Shown here: positions 33,765-41,817 of the stretch, piece after piece
Layout of the letters: every line of letters starts with the position of its first letter
Position numbering within the stretch: the stretch's first letter is position 1
NCBI GenBank assembly: GCA_018672475.1
Contig: JABHFS010000128.1
Span: 1 to 50,137 of the forward strand
Source of the DNA: Gemmatimonadota bacterium
Lineage (GTDB): Bacteria; Latescibacterota; UBA2968; UBA8231
DNA length: 50,137 bases
Reading direction: 5' to 3'
Notes under the pieces: model-generated
The model's input: the letters and a program-made list of their open reading frames with translations, nothing else
Databases searched by the model: none
What the model was told of the DNA's origin: nothing
Translations under genes and position numbers: made by a program

Positions 33765-35852
33765 CTATTTGACCAGGTCTTCGTTGAGTTCCATGAATAT
33801 TTCGGCGCCGGCCACAACATTGACGAAATCGCTACCCAACAGGGCCACATCGCCCGGTGTCGCTTCCAGTTCGACCAACACGCCCGTGTGCACGCCGTCG
33901 GCGCGTAGGAAGACCAGCACATCCTCGTCCGAGAGCGAAATTCGCTGCAGGCTAGTGGTGCTCGCCGTAACTCGACCGTCGGCGCCGACGGTACCGGCAC
34001 CGACCTCAAAGGAGCCCTCTTTGGGGATCCTCAAATAACCGTTGGCCTGATTGTTAACGAAAAGATCTTCACTACCGTAGACGTCTTGGGCGTTCGGTGC
34101 GACCCGCAAACTGACACGGACCCCGATCGGCAGATGGTTCTCGATAGTAGTGATAACCGAAGCGCTGTCGAGGTTAGAGCTGATCCGATCGCGCGCGTCA
34201 TCGTCCTGCAGACGGCGGAAGATTGGCGTCGGCTCGATGCGGGTGTCGTTTTTGATCTGGAAGACACCCTGAGTCACAAAGCGCACATCATCGACCTGCA
34301 CCCAGTGATTCGGCTCGATCACCTCGGTGCCCACACCGTCGCCCACCTGCACTGTCGGTGTAACCGTCACTTCGGTGGGCAACAGGTTGAGAAACGCAGT
34401 CAGCTCATCCGAAGGCGGCGACAATGTCAGTGACACGGGACTGTCGGGATCACCGCGTTGGAAGACTTCGGAAATCTGTAGCGACCCCGTATCGCCCTTG
34501 CTATTGGTGCCTTGGATATCGAGGTCAATCGTGCTGCGAAAGCCGATGCCCGAGGTCAGATTAACCGTCAACTCGGTCGAACCAAGTGCGATATTGTCCA
34601 AGCCCTCGGGAAAGGCCACGTTCTCTTTGACCGAGTCCAATGGCAAACTGATGCCGTTAAGCACACCCTCTACTCTGCTGAAGACCAAGTCTTCGGTAAT
34701 CGCCTCGATCTTGACCTCACCGGAGGAGAAAATTCGTATCGGATCCCCTGAATCGGAAGTACGCACAATATAGGAAATACCCAGCTCAAGCGGATTTTCC
34801 GGGGCGAACACGTTGCCGTCTAGGTCAAAAGAGATTTCACTCTCCTCACCTGGCCGCAGCCCAGTGATGAGAAAGGTATTCTTCGTGCCGTCCGCCTTTT
34901 TGAGATCGTCCAAGCTCAACTCGATCTCCATGATGATCTCGATCTCGTTGGTCACCCTGAACGTCAGGCCGCCCTCGCTGATGACCGCCCGGGCGACCTG
35001 GATCCGGTCGTCGGGAAAAGCCAGCACCTGACTGTCAGCGAATTCCTGCGGCGGAATCACCGCAAAGGCCTCCTCAACCGTTAAGTCACCCATCGCGGCC
35101 CCGATGGTCAGCGCCGCGTCGGCATCGATGACCACATTCTGCCCCTCTTCGGTCGTGCCTGTAACAGCGATGTTCAAAAACGCGGAAATCTGCCGACCGG
35201 CGAGGCTGAAAGAGCTCGAAGTCGATGCGCCGGTGGCCAAGGTGCCCAAATCGAGCTCATCGATAACACCGGCGGGGATCTCAAGCACAGAATCACCCTG
35301 ATCACTCAGCACCAGACGTAAGTCGCTCAGGTTCAAGGGCAGATTGTTGGTCATATCGATCTGGATCTCCCCCTCACTAATCAACAGTGAACGCACGCCG
35401 ATTAATGCCGGCAGCACCTCGTTAACCGAGAAACTGCTGGCCAGAATTAACGGCACGGTCGCCCCCGCTTCTATGTCTTGCCCCAGAAGCGCGTTCATTC
35501 CGACCGTAATATCCGGCAAGTCTTGCCCAGGTATATTGATCGCACCGATCGGCGTAGTGAAAGTATTCGACGTCGGTGTAACTTTCAGGCGATTGCCGAC
35601 TTCTTCGCGGAAATCGTCGCCGAAGTTCGAGGAAAAATCCACCGTCAGTAACGCCTGGTCGTCGATCTTTAGGAAGTCAGATCGCTCTGCGGCAACCTCC
35701 TGAATCGTCGTCCGGTCGTTGGCCACGGGAATGCTGATCGTAAAATTGGTGCTGGGCACCTGAGGCGGTTTTACCGTACAGCCCGCCAGCGTCCCGGCCA
35801 CCAGGAGCGCGCCTAGCCATCTGTGCTTCATGGCCCATCTCACCGCGTCCAT
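33765..35852 (-). CDS. large beta-rich lipoprotein, function unknown
   Basis: 695 residues. Signal peptide with lipobox LAGC (Cys25), then a long chain of short beta-rich segments with many Thr, Ser, Asp and Val and few Cys. It looks like tandem immunoglobulin-like or similar surface domains, but no named family was recognised. ATG 35852 is chosen because GGAG lies 7 bases upstream. It precedes the PorV-like gene, so the lipoprotein and barrel probably act together at the outer membrane. Confidence 0.7.
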   Translation of the reverse strand: MDAVRWAMKHRWLGALLVAGTLAGCTVKPPQVPSTNFTISIPVANDRTTIQEVAAERSDFLKIDDQALLTVDFSSNFGDDFREEVGNRLKVTPTSNTFTTPIGAINIPGQDLPDITVGMNALLGQDIEAGATVPLILASSFSVNEVLPALIGVRSLLISEGEIQIDMTNNLPLNLSDLRLVLSDQGDSVLEIPAGVIDELDLGTLATGASTSSSFSLAGRQISAFLNIAVTGTTEEGQNVVIDADAALTIGAAMGDLTVEEAFAVIPPQEFADSQVLAFPDDRIQVARAVISEGGLTFRVTNEIEIIMEIELSLDDLKKADGTKNTFLITGLRPGEESEISFDLDGNVFAPENPLELGISYIVRTSDSGDPIRIFSSGEVKIEAITEDLVFSRVEGVLNGISLPLDSVKENVAFPEGLDNIALGSTELTVNLTSGIGFRSTIDLDIQGTNSKGDTGSLQISEVFQRGDPDSPVSLTLSPPSDELTAFLNLLPTEVTVTPTVQVGDGVGTEVIEPNHWVQVDDVRFVTQGVFQIKNDTRIEPTPIFRRLQDDDARDRISSNLDSASVITTIENHLPIGVRVSLRVAPNAQDVYGSEDLFVNNQANGYLRIPKEGSFEVGAGTVGADGRVTASTTSLQRISLSDEDVLVFLRADGVHTGVLVELEATPGDVALLGSDFVNVVAGAEIFMELNEDLVK

Positions 35853-35948
35853 GGTCGGTCTCCTTTCTGCTTCGCTTAAAGTATTCATATGACATCGCAT
35901 AAATATCTAATATAACTCGATTAAAACCGCACGGCGATTTTTTCCGCT

Positions 35949-37115
35949 CTACTTAACGCCCGCGGCCCGGCGCAACGCCTGAGCCTTGTCGGTCTTCTCC
36001 CAGACGAACTCCGCCAATTCGCGGCCGAAATGGCCGTAGTTGGTGGTTTTTCGGTAAATCGGCCGCTTCAGATTCAACGCCTGAATAAGTCCTTTGGGCG
36101 TCAGGTCGAATACCTGTTCCACTGCCGCGCCGATTTCCTCGTCGGACAAAACACCCGTGCCATAAGTATCCACCAACACCGATACCGGCTCGGCCACTCC
36201 GATGGCATAGGCCAACTGCACTTGGCAGCGTGAGGCCAAACGAGCGGCGACCACATTCTTCGCCACATAGCGCGCCATATAGTGAGCACTACGGTCGACC
36301 TTACTCGGGTCCTTGCCAGAAAACGCCCCACCGCCGTGCGGGCACATCCCCCCGTAGGTGTCGACGATAATCTTGCGACCGGTCAAACCGCAGTCGCCGT
36401 GTGGACCGCCGACGACGAAGCGCCCCGTCGGGTTGATATGATATTTGGTCTCTTTGTCGAGCAGCCGGGCCGGGATCACCTTTTTGATGACCTGCTGGAT
36501 CATATCTTTTTCGATCCGCTTGTGGCTCGCCTTCGGATGATGTTGGGTCGAGATGACCACCGCGTCCACCCGCACTGGCTTTCCCTCAACATATTCGACA
36601 GTCACTTGCGATTTGGCGTCCGGGCGCAAATAGTCAAGCTTCTTACCTTTGCGCAACTTTGTCAGATGCATCAATAGTTTGTGCGCAAGCATAACCGGCA
36701 ACGGCATCAACTGGGTCGTCTCCCGGCAAGCGTAACCGAACATCATACCCTGGTCACCTGCGCCCTGATCCGCATGCAGCCCCGCACCTTCACTGACTCC
36801 CTGGGATATATCCGCCGATTGCTGATCCAAAGCGACGAGCACACCGCACGAACGATAATCGAAACCCTGCTCGGGATCGTTGTAGCCGATATCGGCGATG
36901 GTCTCCCGGACTATCGCTTGGATATCGACGACGGCCTTGCTGGTAACCTCGCCGGCGACGACGACTTGGCCGGTCGTGACCATGGTCTCGCAGGCGACCC
37001 GCGAGTTCGGGTCCTGCGCGAGCATGGCGTCGAGAATGGCATCCGAGATCTGATCGGCGACCTTGTCCGGATGGCCTTCCGATACCGACTCGGAGGTGAA
37101 TAAAAATTTAGACAT
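35949..37115 (-). CDS. metK: S-adenosylmethionine synthetase (MetK)
   Basis: 388-residue cytoplasmic enzyme making SAM from methionine and ATP. Signature motifs [10 protein letters not shown] (catalytic His15), [12 protein letters not shown] and GGGAFSGKD are intact and the length is normal. AGGAG precedes the ATG. No SAM riboswitch fits in the 33 bases between it and the nucleotidyltransferase gene. It is the last gene of the long minus-strand run from recA. Confidence 0.97.
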   Translation of the reverse strand: MSKFLFTSESVSEGHPDKVADQISDAILDAMLAQDPNSRVACETMVTTGQVVVAGEVTSKAVVDIQAIVRETIADIGYNDPEQGFDYRSCGVLVALDQQSADISQGVSEGAGLHADQGAGDQGMMFGYACRETTQLMPLPVMLAHKLLMHLTKLRKGKKLDYLRPDAKSQVTVEYVEGKPVRVDAVVISTQHHPKASHKRIEKDMIQQVIKKVIPARLLDKETKYHINPTGRFVVGGPHGDCGLTGRKIIVDTYGGMCPHGGGAFSGKDPSKVDRSAHYMARYVAKNVVAARLASRCQVQLAYAIGVAEPVSVLVDTYGTGVLSDEEIGAAVEQVFDLTPKGLIQALNLKRPIYRKTTNYGHFGRELAEFVWEKTDKAQALRRAAGVK

Positions 37116-37148
37116 AGCATTTTACTCCTATTATTGAGACAACAATGG

Positions 37149-38144
37149 TTACGTCGTTATTTCTGACATATCACCGATATTCAAATGGTTCCATCGCCCT
37201 TTCAGCACCGCCTGGAAACCGATCAGTGAATCTTCGATAAGTGCGGCTTTGACTTCGGCCTGTTCGCCGATGATCGCATTGCGCACTATGGTGTGCTGCA
37301 CACTAGCGCCCGCACCGATCGACACGTACGGGCCGACGACCGAGTCGCGTACCTCGGCGGTCGGGTCGATATGCACCGGCGGCACAACGACCGTGTTCGT
37401 ACAATGGGTAGGGGCAGGCGCGTCTCGCAACAAGTCCCGGTTGGTCTCGAGCATCGCCTCTTGCGTCCCGCAGTCAAACCAGCCGCCAACCGGGAAAGTG
37501 CTGAGATTAGCCCCCTGTTCAACCATCAGTTGCAGGGCATCGGTCAGTTGAAATTCTCCGCGCAGCCGTACATCGCGCTTGATCAAATCATCGAGGCAAG
37601 CAAAAAGCTGGGCGGATTTACGGATCAAGTTGACCCCGACAATGGCCTGATCCGAAACGAATTTCTCGGGTTTTTCCACCAGTTTGACGACCTTCTTACC
37701 CTCCGTCACCACTACGCCGAAACGCCGCGGGTCCTCCACCTTCTTAACCCCGAGCAGACCGTCGCCTTTTGCCGATAGCTCCCGGGCCAGATCGGCGCGA
37801 AAAACCGTATCTCCGTAGACCATCAACATCGGATCGGCACCGACGACTGACTTGGTCTGGGCGATCGCGTGCCCCAAACCCAGAAGCTCTTTCTGTTCTA
37901 CCCATTCCACTCGCTCGAAGTCGCTGCGCGCTTGTACATAATCGACGATCAATTCACCCATATAACCGATGACCAAGACCACGCGCTTGACACCCAACGG
38001 CACCAATTGATCGAGAATATGGCCGATGATCGGCTGCCCCGCCACGTGCAGCAGAGGTTTGGGCCGCGTGTGGGTATGCGGTCTGAGCCGGGTACCGAAA
38101 CCAGCCACCGGTATTACCGCCCAAATATTGTCTGCGTCAATCAT
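37149..38144 (-). CDS. sugar-1-phosphate nucleotidyltransferase
   Basis: 331 residues. The N-terminal signature GFGTRLRPHTHTRPKP (15-30) and a Rossmann-like NTP-transferase domain are followed by a left-handed beta-helix tail (VHIDPTAEVRDSVVGPYVSIG). It makes NDP-sugars such as dTDP-glucose, GDP-mannose or UDP-glucose; the sugar cannot be chosen from sequence. GAGG lies close before ATG 38144. It begins 11 bases after ptsI. Confidence 0.88.
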   Translation of the reverse strand: MIDADNIWAVIPVAGFGTRLRPHTHTRPKPLLHVAGQPIIGHILDQLVPLGVKRVVLVIGYMGELIVDYVQARSDFERVEWVEQKELLGLGHAIAQTKSVVGADPMLMVYGDTVFRADLARELSAKGDGLLGVKKVEDPRRFGVVVTEGKKVVKLVEKPEKFVSDQAIVGVNLIRKSAQLFACLDDLIKRDVRLRGEFQLTDALQLMVEQGANLSTFPVGGWFDCGTQEAMLETNRDLLRDAPAPTHCTNTVVVPPVHIDPTAEVRDSVVGPYVSIGAGASVQHTIVRNAIIGEQAEVKAALIEDSLIGFQAVLKGRWNHLNIGDMSEITT

Positions 38145-38155
38145 GCGTCCTCTTT

Positions 38156-39922
38156 TCAGTGGTGTCTCTGGTGCCAAAAGGGCAGGTATTCGCCGATCGC
38201 GTTCTCCAAGTGGTGACGGACCTCGTTGCCTGTGCGCATCTGCAGACACTCGGCGGCGATTTTCTCGGCTTCGTCCGCGCTTATGGCGCGAATGACCTCC
38301 TTGACCTCTGGGATAAGACCTGGGCTCATGCTCAAGCACTCCAACCCGAGCCCGAGCAACAGCGCCGTGGCCAATGGGTCGCCGGCCATCTCCCCGCAAA
38401 TGCTCACTGACGTCTCTTTCCGGTGGCCGCTGTCCGCCACCATCTTCAGCAGACGCAAGACCGCCGGGTGGAACGGGTCGTAGAGCCCAGCTACCTTGCT
38501 GGTGCCGCGGTCCACGGCCAGGGTGTACTGCGTCAAGTCGTTAGTACCGAGACTGAGCAGGTCGACCTCATCGGCAAACTCGTCGGTCATCAGGGCAACG
38601 GAAGGCACTTCGACCATGATCCCCAACTTGCAATCCTCCGCAAAAGCCTGCCCCGCTTGCCGCAACTCGTCTTTGGCCTCATTGAGCAACGCGCGGGCAC
38701 GCCACAACTCGTCCAGGCTAGAAATCATCGGCAACAAGATCTGCACTTCGCCGCGCGTGCCCGCCCTTAGCAGGGCCCGTAGCTGAGTTTTAAACAAGTC
38801 GGGCGTGTCGAGGCAGATGCGAATGCCGCGCCAACCCAGAAAGGGATTGGCTTCGGGCGGGGACTCGAGCACATGGGAGAGCTTATCACCGCCCAAGTCG
38901 AGCGTGCGGATCACGACCGGACGGGGCGCCATCGCCTCAACGATATCGGAGTAGACTTTGAATTGCTCGTCCTCGGAGGGCAGGCGGTAGTTCAAGTAGA
39001 GGAATTCCGTGCGGTACATGCCAACGCCGCGAGCACCGTAATCGAGCGCCACCTGCACCTCGGTCGGCACATCGACGTTGGCCATCAGCGTGATATCCCG
39101 CCCATCCAGCGTGATGGCGGGCAGTTCGCGGCGCGCTTCCAAGTCGCGTTCGCGCCTGAGCTGCCGTCGCAGTCGGGATCGGTAACGCCGCTCGGTCTCG
39201 GGGCCGGGCCGCAGATGGACCTGGCCTTCGTTGCCGTCGACCACGACCAAGTCGCCGTCAGCCACCTCCCGCGAGCAATCCCCCGCGCCGGTGACCGTAG
39301 GCAACCGCAACGAGCGGGCGATAATCGCAGCGTGCGAGGTCGCACCGCCGACATCGAGTACTACGCCTTTGACCTGGCGCCGCTCCAAACGCACCATTTC
39401 TGAGGGCAATAGATCATGGGCGAGCACGATAGTATTGGCCCGCAGCGAGTGCAGCGCTTGAACCTCACCGCCCGCCAGACGCATCAGCACCTGGTTTTCA
39501 ATATCGGCAATATCGCTCACCCGCTCGCGCAAATACTCGTTCTCGATATTGCCGAAGGATTCTTTGACCTTCGTCAACGTCTCCGAATAAGCCCGTTCGG
39601 CCGAATAATACTTCCCGCGCACCAACGCCTCAGTCTGCTCCTTGATGTCCGGATCGTCGAGCATCGCCAGCTGGGCGTCGAATATCTGCGCCAACTCCTT
39701 CCCATGCTCACTGGCGACCAAACGGCGGATCCGCCGAATCTCGTCCCTGGCCTGGTGCAACGTATTGAGAAAGCGCTCGACCTCGCCGCTGACCTGGTGA
39801 TCGGCGAGCCTGCGACGGGTGATAACGGGCGCGCCCTTGCGATATACGAATGCCCGGCCGATACCGATACCGGATGCGATGCAAAGACCGCTGAAGACCC
39901 TCTCCGCACCGGCCGTCGTCAA
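38156..39922 (-). CDS. ptsI: PEP-protein phosphotransferase (enzyme I of the PTS)
   Basis: 588-residue cytoplasmic enzyme. Active-site H197 lies in GGATSHAAIIA. The PEP-binding domain with RTLDLGGDK and the C-terminal SICGEMAGDP motif follow. It passes phosphate from PEP to HPr. The start is TTG at 39922, overlapping the ptsH stop (TTGA), so translation is coupled. No sugar-specific EII gene is in the window; together with the CpsB-like and nucleotidyltransferase neighbours this may be a regulatory PTS. Confidence 0.95.
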   Translation of the reverse strand: MTTAGAERVFSGLCIASGIGIGRAFVYRKGAPVITRRRLADHQVSGEVERFLNTLHQARDEIRRIRRLVASEHGKELAQIFDAQLAMLDDPDIKEQTEALVRGKYYSAERAYSETLTKVKESFGNIENEYLRERVSDIADIENQVLMRLAGGEVQALHSLRANTIVLAHDLLPSEMVRLERRQVKGVVLDVGGATSHAAIIARSLRLPTVTGAGDCSREVADGDLVVVDGNEGQVHLRPGPETERRYRSRLRRQLRRERDLEARRELPAITLDGRDITLMANVDVPTEVQVALDYGARGVGMYRTEFLYLNYRLPSEDEQFKVYSDIVEAMAPRPVVIRTLDLGGDKLSHVLESPPEANPFLGWRGIRICLDTPDLFKTQLRALLRAGTRGEVQILLPMISSLDELWRARALLNEAKDELRQAGQAFAEDCKLGIMVEVPSVALMTDEFADEVDLLSLGTNDLTQYTLAVDRGTSKVAGLYDPFHPAVLRLLKMVADSGHRKETSVSICGEMAGDPLATALLLGLGLECLSMSPGLIPEVKEVIRAISADEAEKIAAECLQMRTGNEVRHHLENAIGEYLPFWHQRHH

Positions 39923-40191
39923 GATTGCTCCTCAAAATTACTCTGCAGTAACACAAACAATGCCTCAACGGCCGCCTCAGCGTCTTCGCCCTCGGCTTTG
40001 ACCGTGATCTGCGCGCCCTGTTCTGCGGCCAGCATCATCACGCCCATGATGCTCTTGCCGTTGACCTGCTCCACATCGTCTTTGGAGAAATAGATCTCCG
40101 CGTTGAACCGGGCCGCCACCTGCACCAGGAGCGCCGCAGGACGAGCGTGAATGCCCAGCGGATTGTTGATCGTCGCCGTTTTTTCCAACAT
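39919..40191 (-). CDS. ptsH: phosphocarrier protein HPr
   Basis: 90 residues, full length for HPr. Phospho-accepting H15 lies in GIHARPA and the regulatory serine (residue 47) in GKSIMGVMML. ATG 40191 starts the conserved fold. Coupled to ptsI by overlap. The serine site suggests control by an HPr kinase, which is not in the window. Confidence 0.95.
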   Translation of the reverse strand: MLEKTATINNPLGIHARPAALLVQVAARFNAEIYFSKDDVEQVNGKSIMGVMMLAAEQGAQITVKAEGEDAEAAVEALFVLLQSNFEEQS

Positions 40192-40213
40192 AATCAATTG
40201 TTCAGCGGTTCGT

Positions 40214-41068
40214 TCAGCGCCGCAACAGGCGTTGGAAGAAACCCGCTTTCTCCTTTTTTCGTCGTTTGCCCGAACCACCACGGCGCGAAGAATTATTGCG
40301 ACGCCGTGGCTCTGCCGGACTGCGCGGTGACTCCTCACCGCGCAAGATTTGATCATCGCTGATTACGCAGGCCGGATTGTGGTGGAAGAGCCGGTCGACC
40401 TCGGCTTCGCCGCACAGTTCTAAAACGCGCTCCCGCGCTTCCTTCAACAGCGAGAACGGTCGTTTTTCCAAATCGTGCGCGTCGCTGCCGATAAAATCAG
40501 GCCAACCGCGTTCAAGCATCATCTCAGCTGTATCCTGGGCCCGGCGCCCGAAACGCCCGAGTAAACTGCCGGCATTGATCTGTATAAGGAGGTCCTGCTC
40601 GCGCAACCGTTCGATTTTTTCCGGCTGCTTCGATAATTCGCGATGACGTTCCGGGTGGGCGAGGATCGGCTTGTACCCAGCCGAGCGCAACTCAAAATAC
40701 GCCTGCTCCAGACCCGGAGAGATCGGCCCTGGCGGCAAGTCGGTCAGCACGAAATGTCCATCGGCCAGATGGCCGGTGGGCCAAGCGGCAACTTCGGGCA
40801 TATTGAAACGAAAGGCGATCTCCGAACCGAAGTGAAGGTCGATCTCTATCCCAGCCTCGCGGACTGCCTGCTTGAATTCGGCGAAACGCTCGCGATGCTC
40901 TTCTTCCTTGTCGGTTCCGTCAATCGAGCGCAAATGTGGCGTCAAAATCAGGGTAGCGACCCCCTGACTCAAGGCGACCTCGAGCATTGCCAGTGAAATT
41001 TCGAACGAGGGCGACCCGTCGTCTACCCCGGGCAGCGCATGGCTGTGGATGTCGACATAACCGGTCAT
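40214..41068 (-). CDS. CpsB/CapC-type PHP-fold protein tyrosine phosphatase
   Basis: 284 residues. Metal-binding DIHSHALPGVDDG (6-18), then TPHLRS, HPERH and GSDAHD: the ligand series of PHP-fold tyrosine phosphatases controlling capsule and exopolysaccharide export. A 40-residue Arg/Lys-rich tail is added at the C-terminus, possibly for membrane or RNA contact. The ATG directly follows the stop of the pcrB-like gene; AAGGA lies 5 bases upstream. Confidence 0.88.
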   Translation of the reverse strand: MTGYVDIHSHALPGVDDGSPSFEISLAMLEVALSQGVATLILTPHLRSIDGTDKEEEHRERFAEFKQAVREAGIEIDLHFGSEIAFRFNMPEVAAWPTGHLADGHFVLTDLPPGPISPGLEQAYFELRSAGYKPILAHPERHRELSKQPEKIERLREQDLLIQINAGSLLGRFGRRAQDTAEMMLERGWPDFIGSDAHDLEKRPFSLLKEARERVLELCGEAEVDRLFHHNPACVISDDQILRGEESPRSPAEPRRRNNSSRRGGSGKRRKKEKAGFFQRLLRR

Positions 41069-41815
41069 CTATTCCTTGGCGTGTACGGCTTGGCTGAACT
41101 CGCGCAGACGCTGATGATCGTCCTCGACGACGCTGCCGGTGACGACAAAACTGGCACCGGCCGCCACTTTGGCCCGTGCCTCCTCCGGGTCGCGGATACC
41201 GCCACCGACGATGACGGGCGTAGAAACGTAATTTACCACCGCCTGGACCATCTCATCCGGGACCGACGCGCCGGCACCCGAACCGGTCTCGAGATAAATG
41301 AGCTTCATTCCCAGATACTCGGCCGCCAGGGCATGGGCGATGGCAATATCAACCTTGTTGCGCGGTATCGGCTGGGTATTGCTCATGAATTCAACCGAAG
41401 TCAAGGTGCCCGACTGGATCAGCATGTAGCCGGTGGGAATCGCTTCGACCCCGTATTCGCGGATCAGAGGCGCAGCCTTGACATGCTCGCCTATCAGCAA
41501 TTCGGGATTGCGCCCGCTGATCAGCGACAGGAAGAGGATCGCGTCAGCCGTCGGTACGACCTGACTGGCGCCGCCCGGAAAACTGATCACGGGAATATCC
41601 ACCCTAGCTTTGACCCGCTCAAACGAAGCCGCGTTGCGGGCTGAAAACATTAGACTGGTACCGATAAGTATGGCGTCTGCACCAGCCTCGGCGCAGAGTT
41701 CGGCCCGGGCTTCCAACTCGTCCGGCTCTAGCCGATCCGGATCTAGCAACGTCAGATAACCGGCGCCGCGGCGTTGGCGGACTTCCTGCAGATGTTGCAG
41801 TACGCTACTCGTCAC
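41069..41815 (-). CDS. geranylgeranylglyceryl/heptaprenylglyceryl phosphate synthase family protein
   Basis: 248-residue TIM-barrel prenyltransferase. The motifs LTLLDPDR, FPGGASQV, SLISGRNPELLIGEH, YLETGSGAGAS and VGGGIRDP follow the GGGPS/PcrB pattern. These enzymes join sn-glycerol-1-phosphate to a prenyl diphosphate, giving archaeal-type ether lipids. Bacterial group II members occur notably in Bacteroidetes relatives. The start is GTG two bases after the alaS stop. Prenyl chain length and role in this organism are unknown; no G1P dehydrogenase is in the window. Confidence 0.9.
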   Translation of the reverse strand: MTSSVLQHLQEVRQRRGAGYLTLLDPDRLEPDELEARAELCAEAGADAILIGTSLMFSARNAASFERVKARVDIPVISFPGGASQVVPTADAILFLSLISGRNPELLIGEHVKAAPLIREYGVEAIPTGYMLIQSGTLTSVEFMSNTQPIPRNKVDIAIAHALAAEYLGMKLIYLETGSGAGASVPDEMVQAVVNYVSTPVIVGGGIRDPEEARAKVAAGASFVVTGSVVEDDHQRLREFSQAVHAKE

Positions 41816-41817
41816 GC

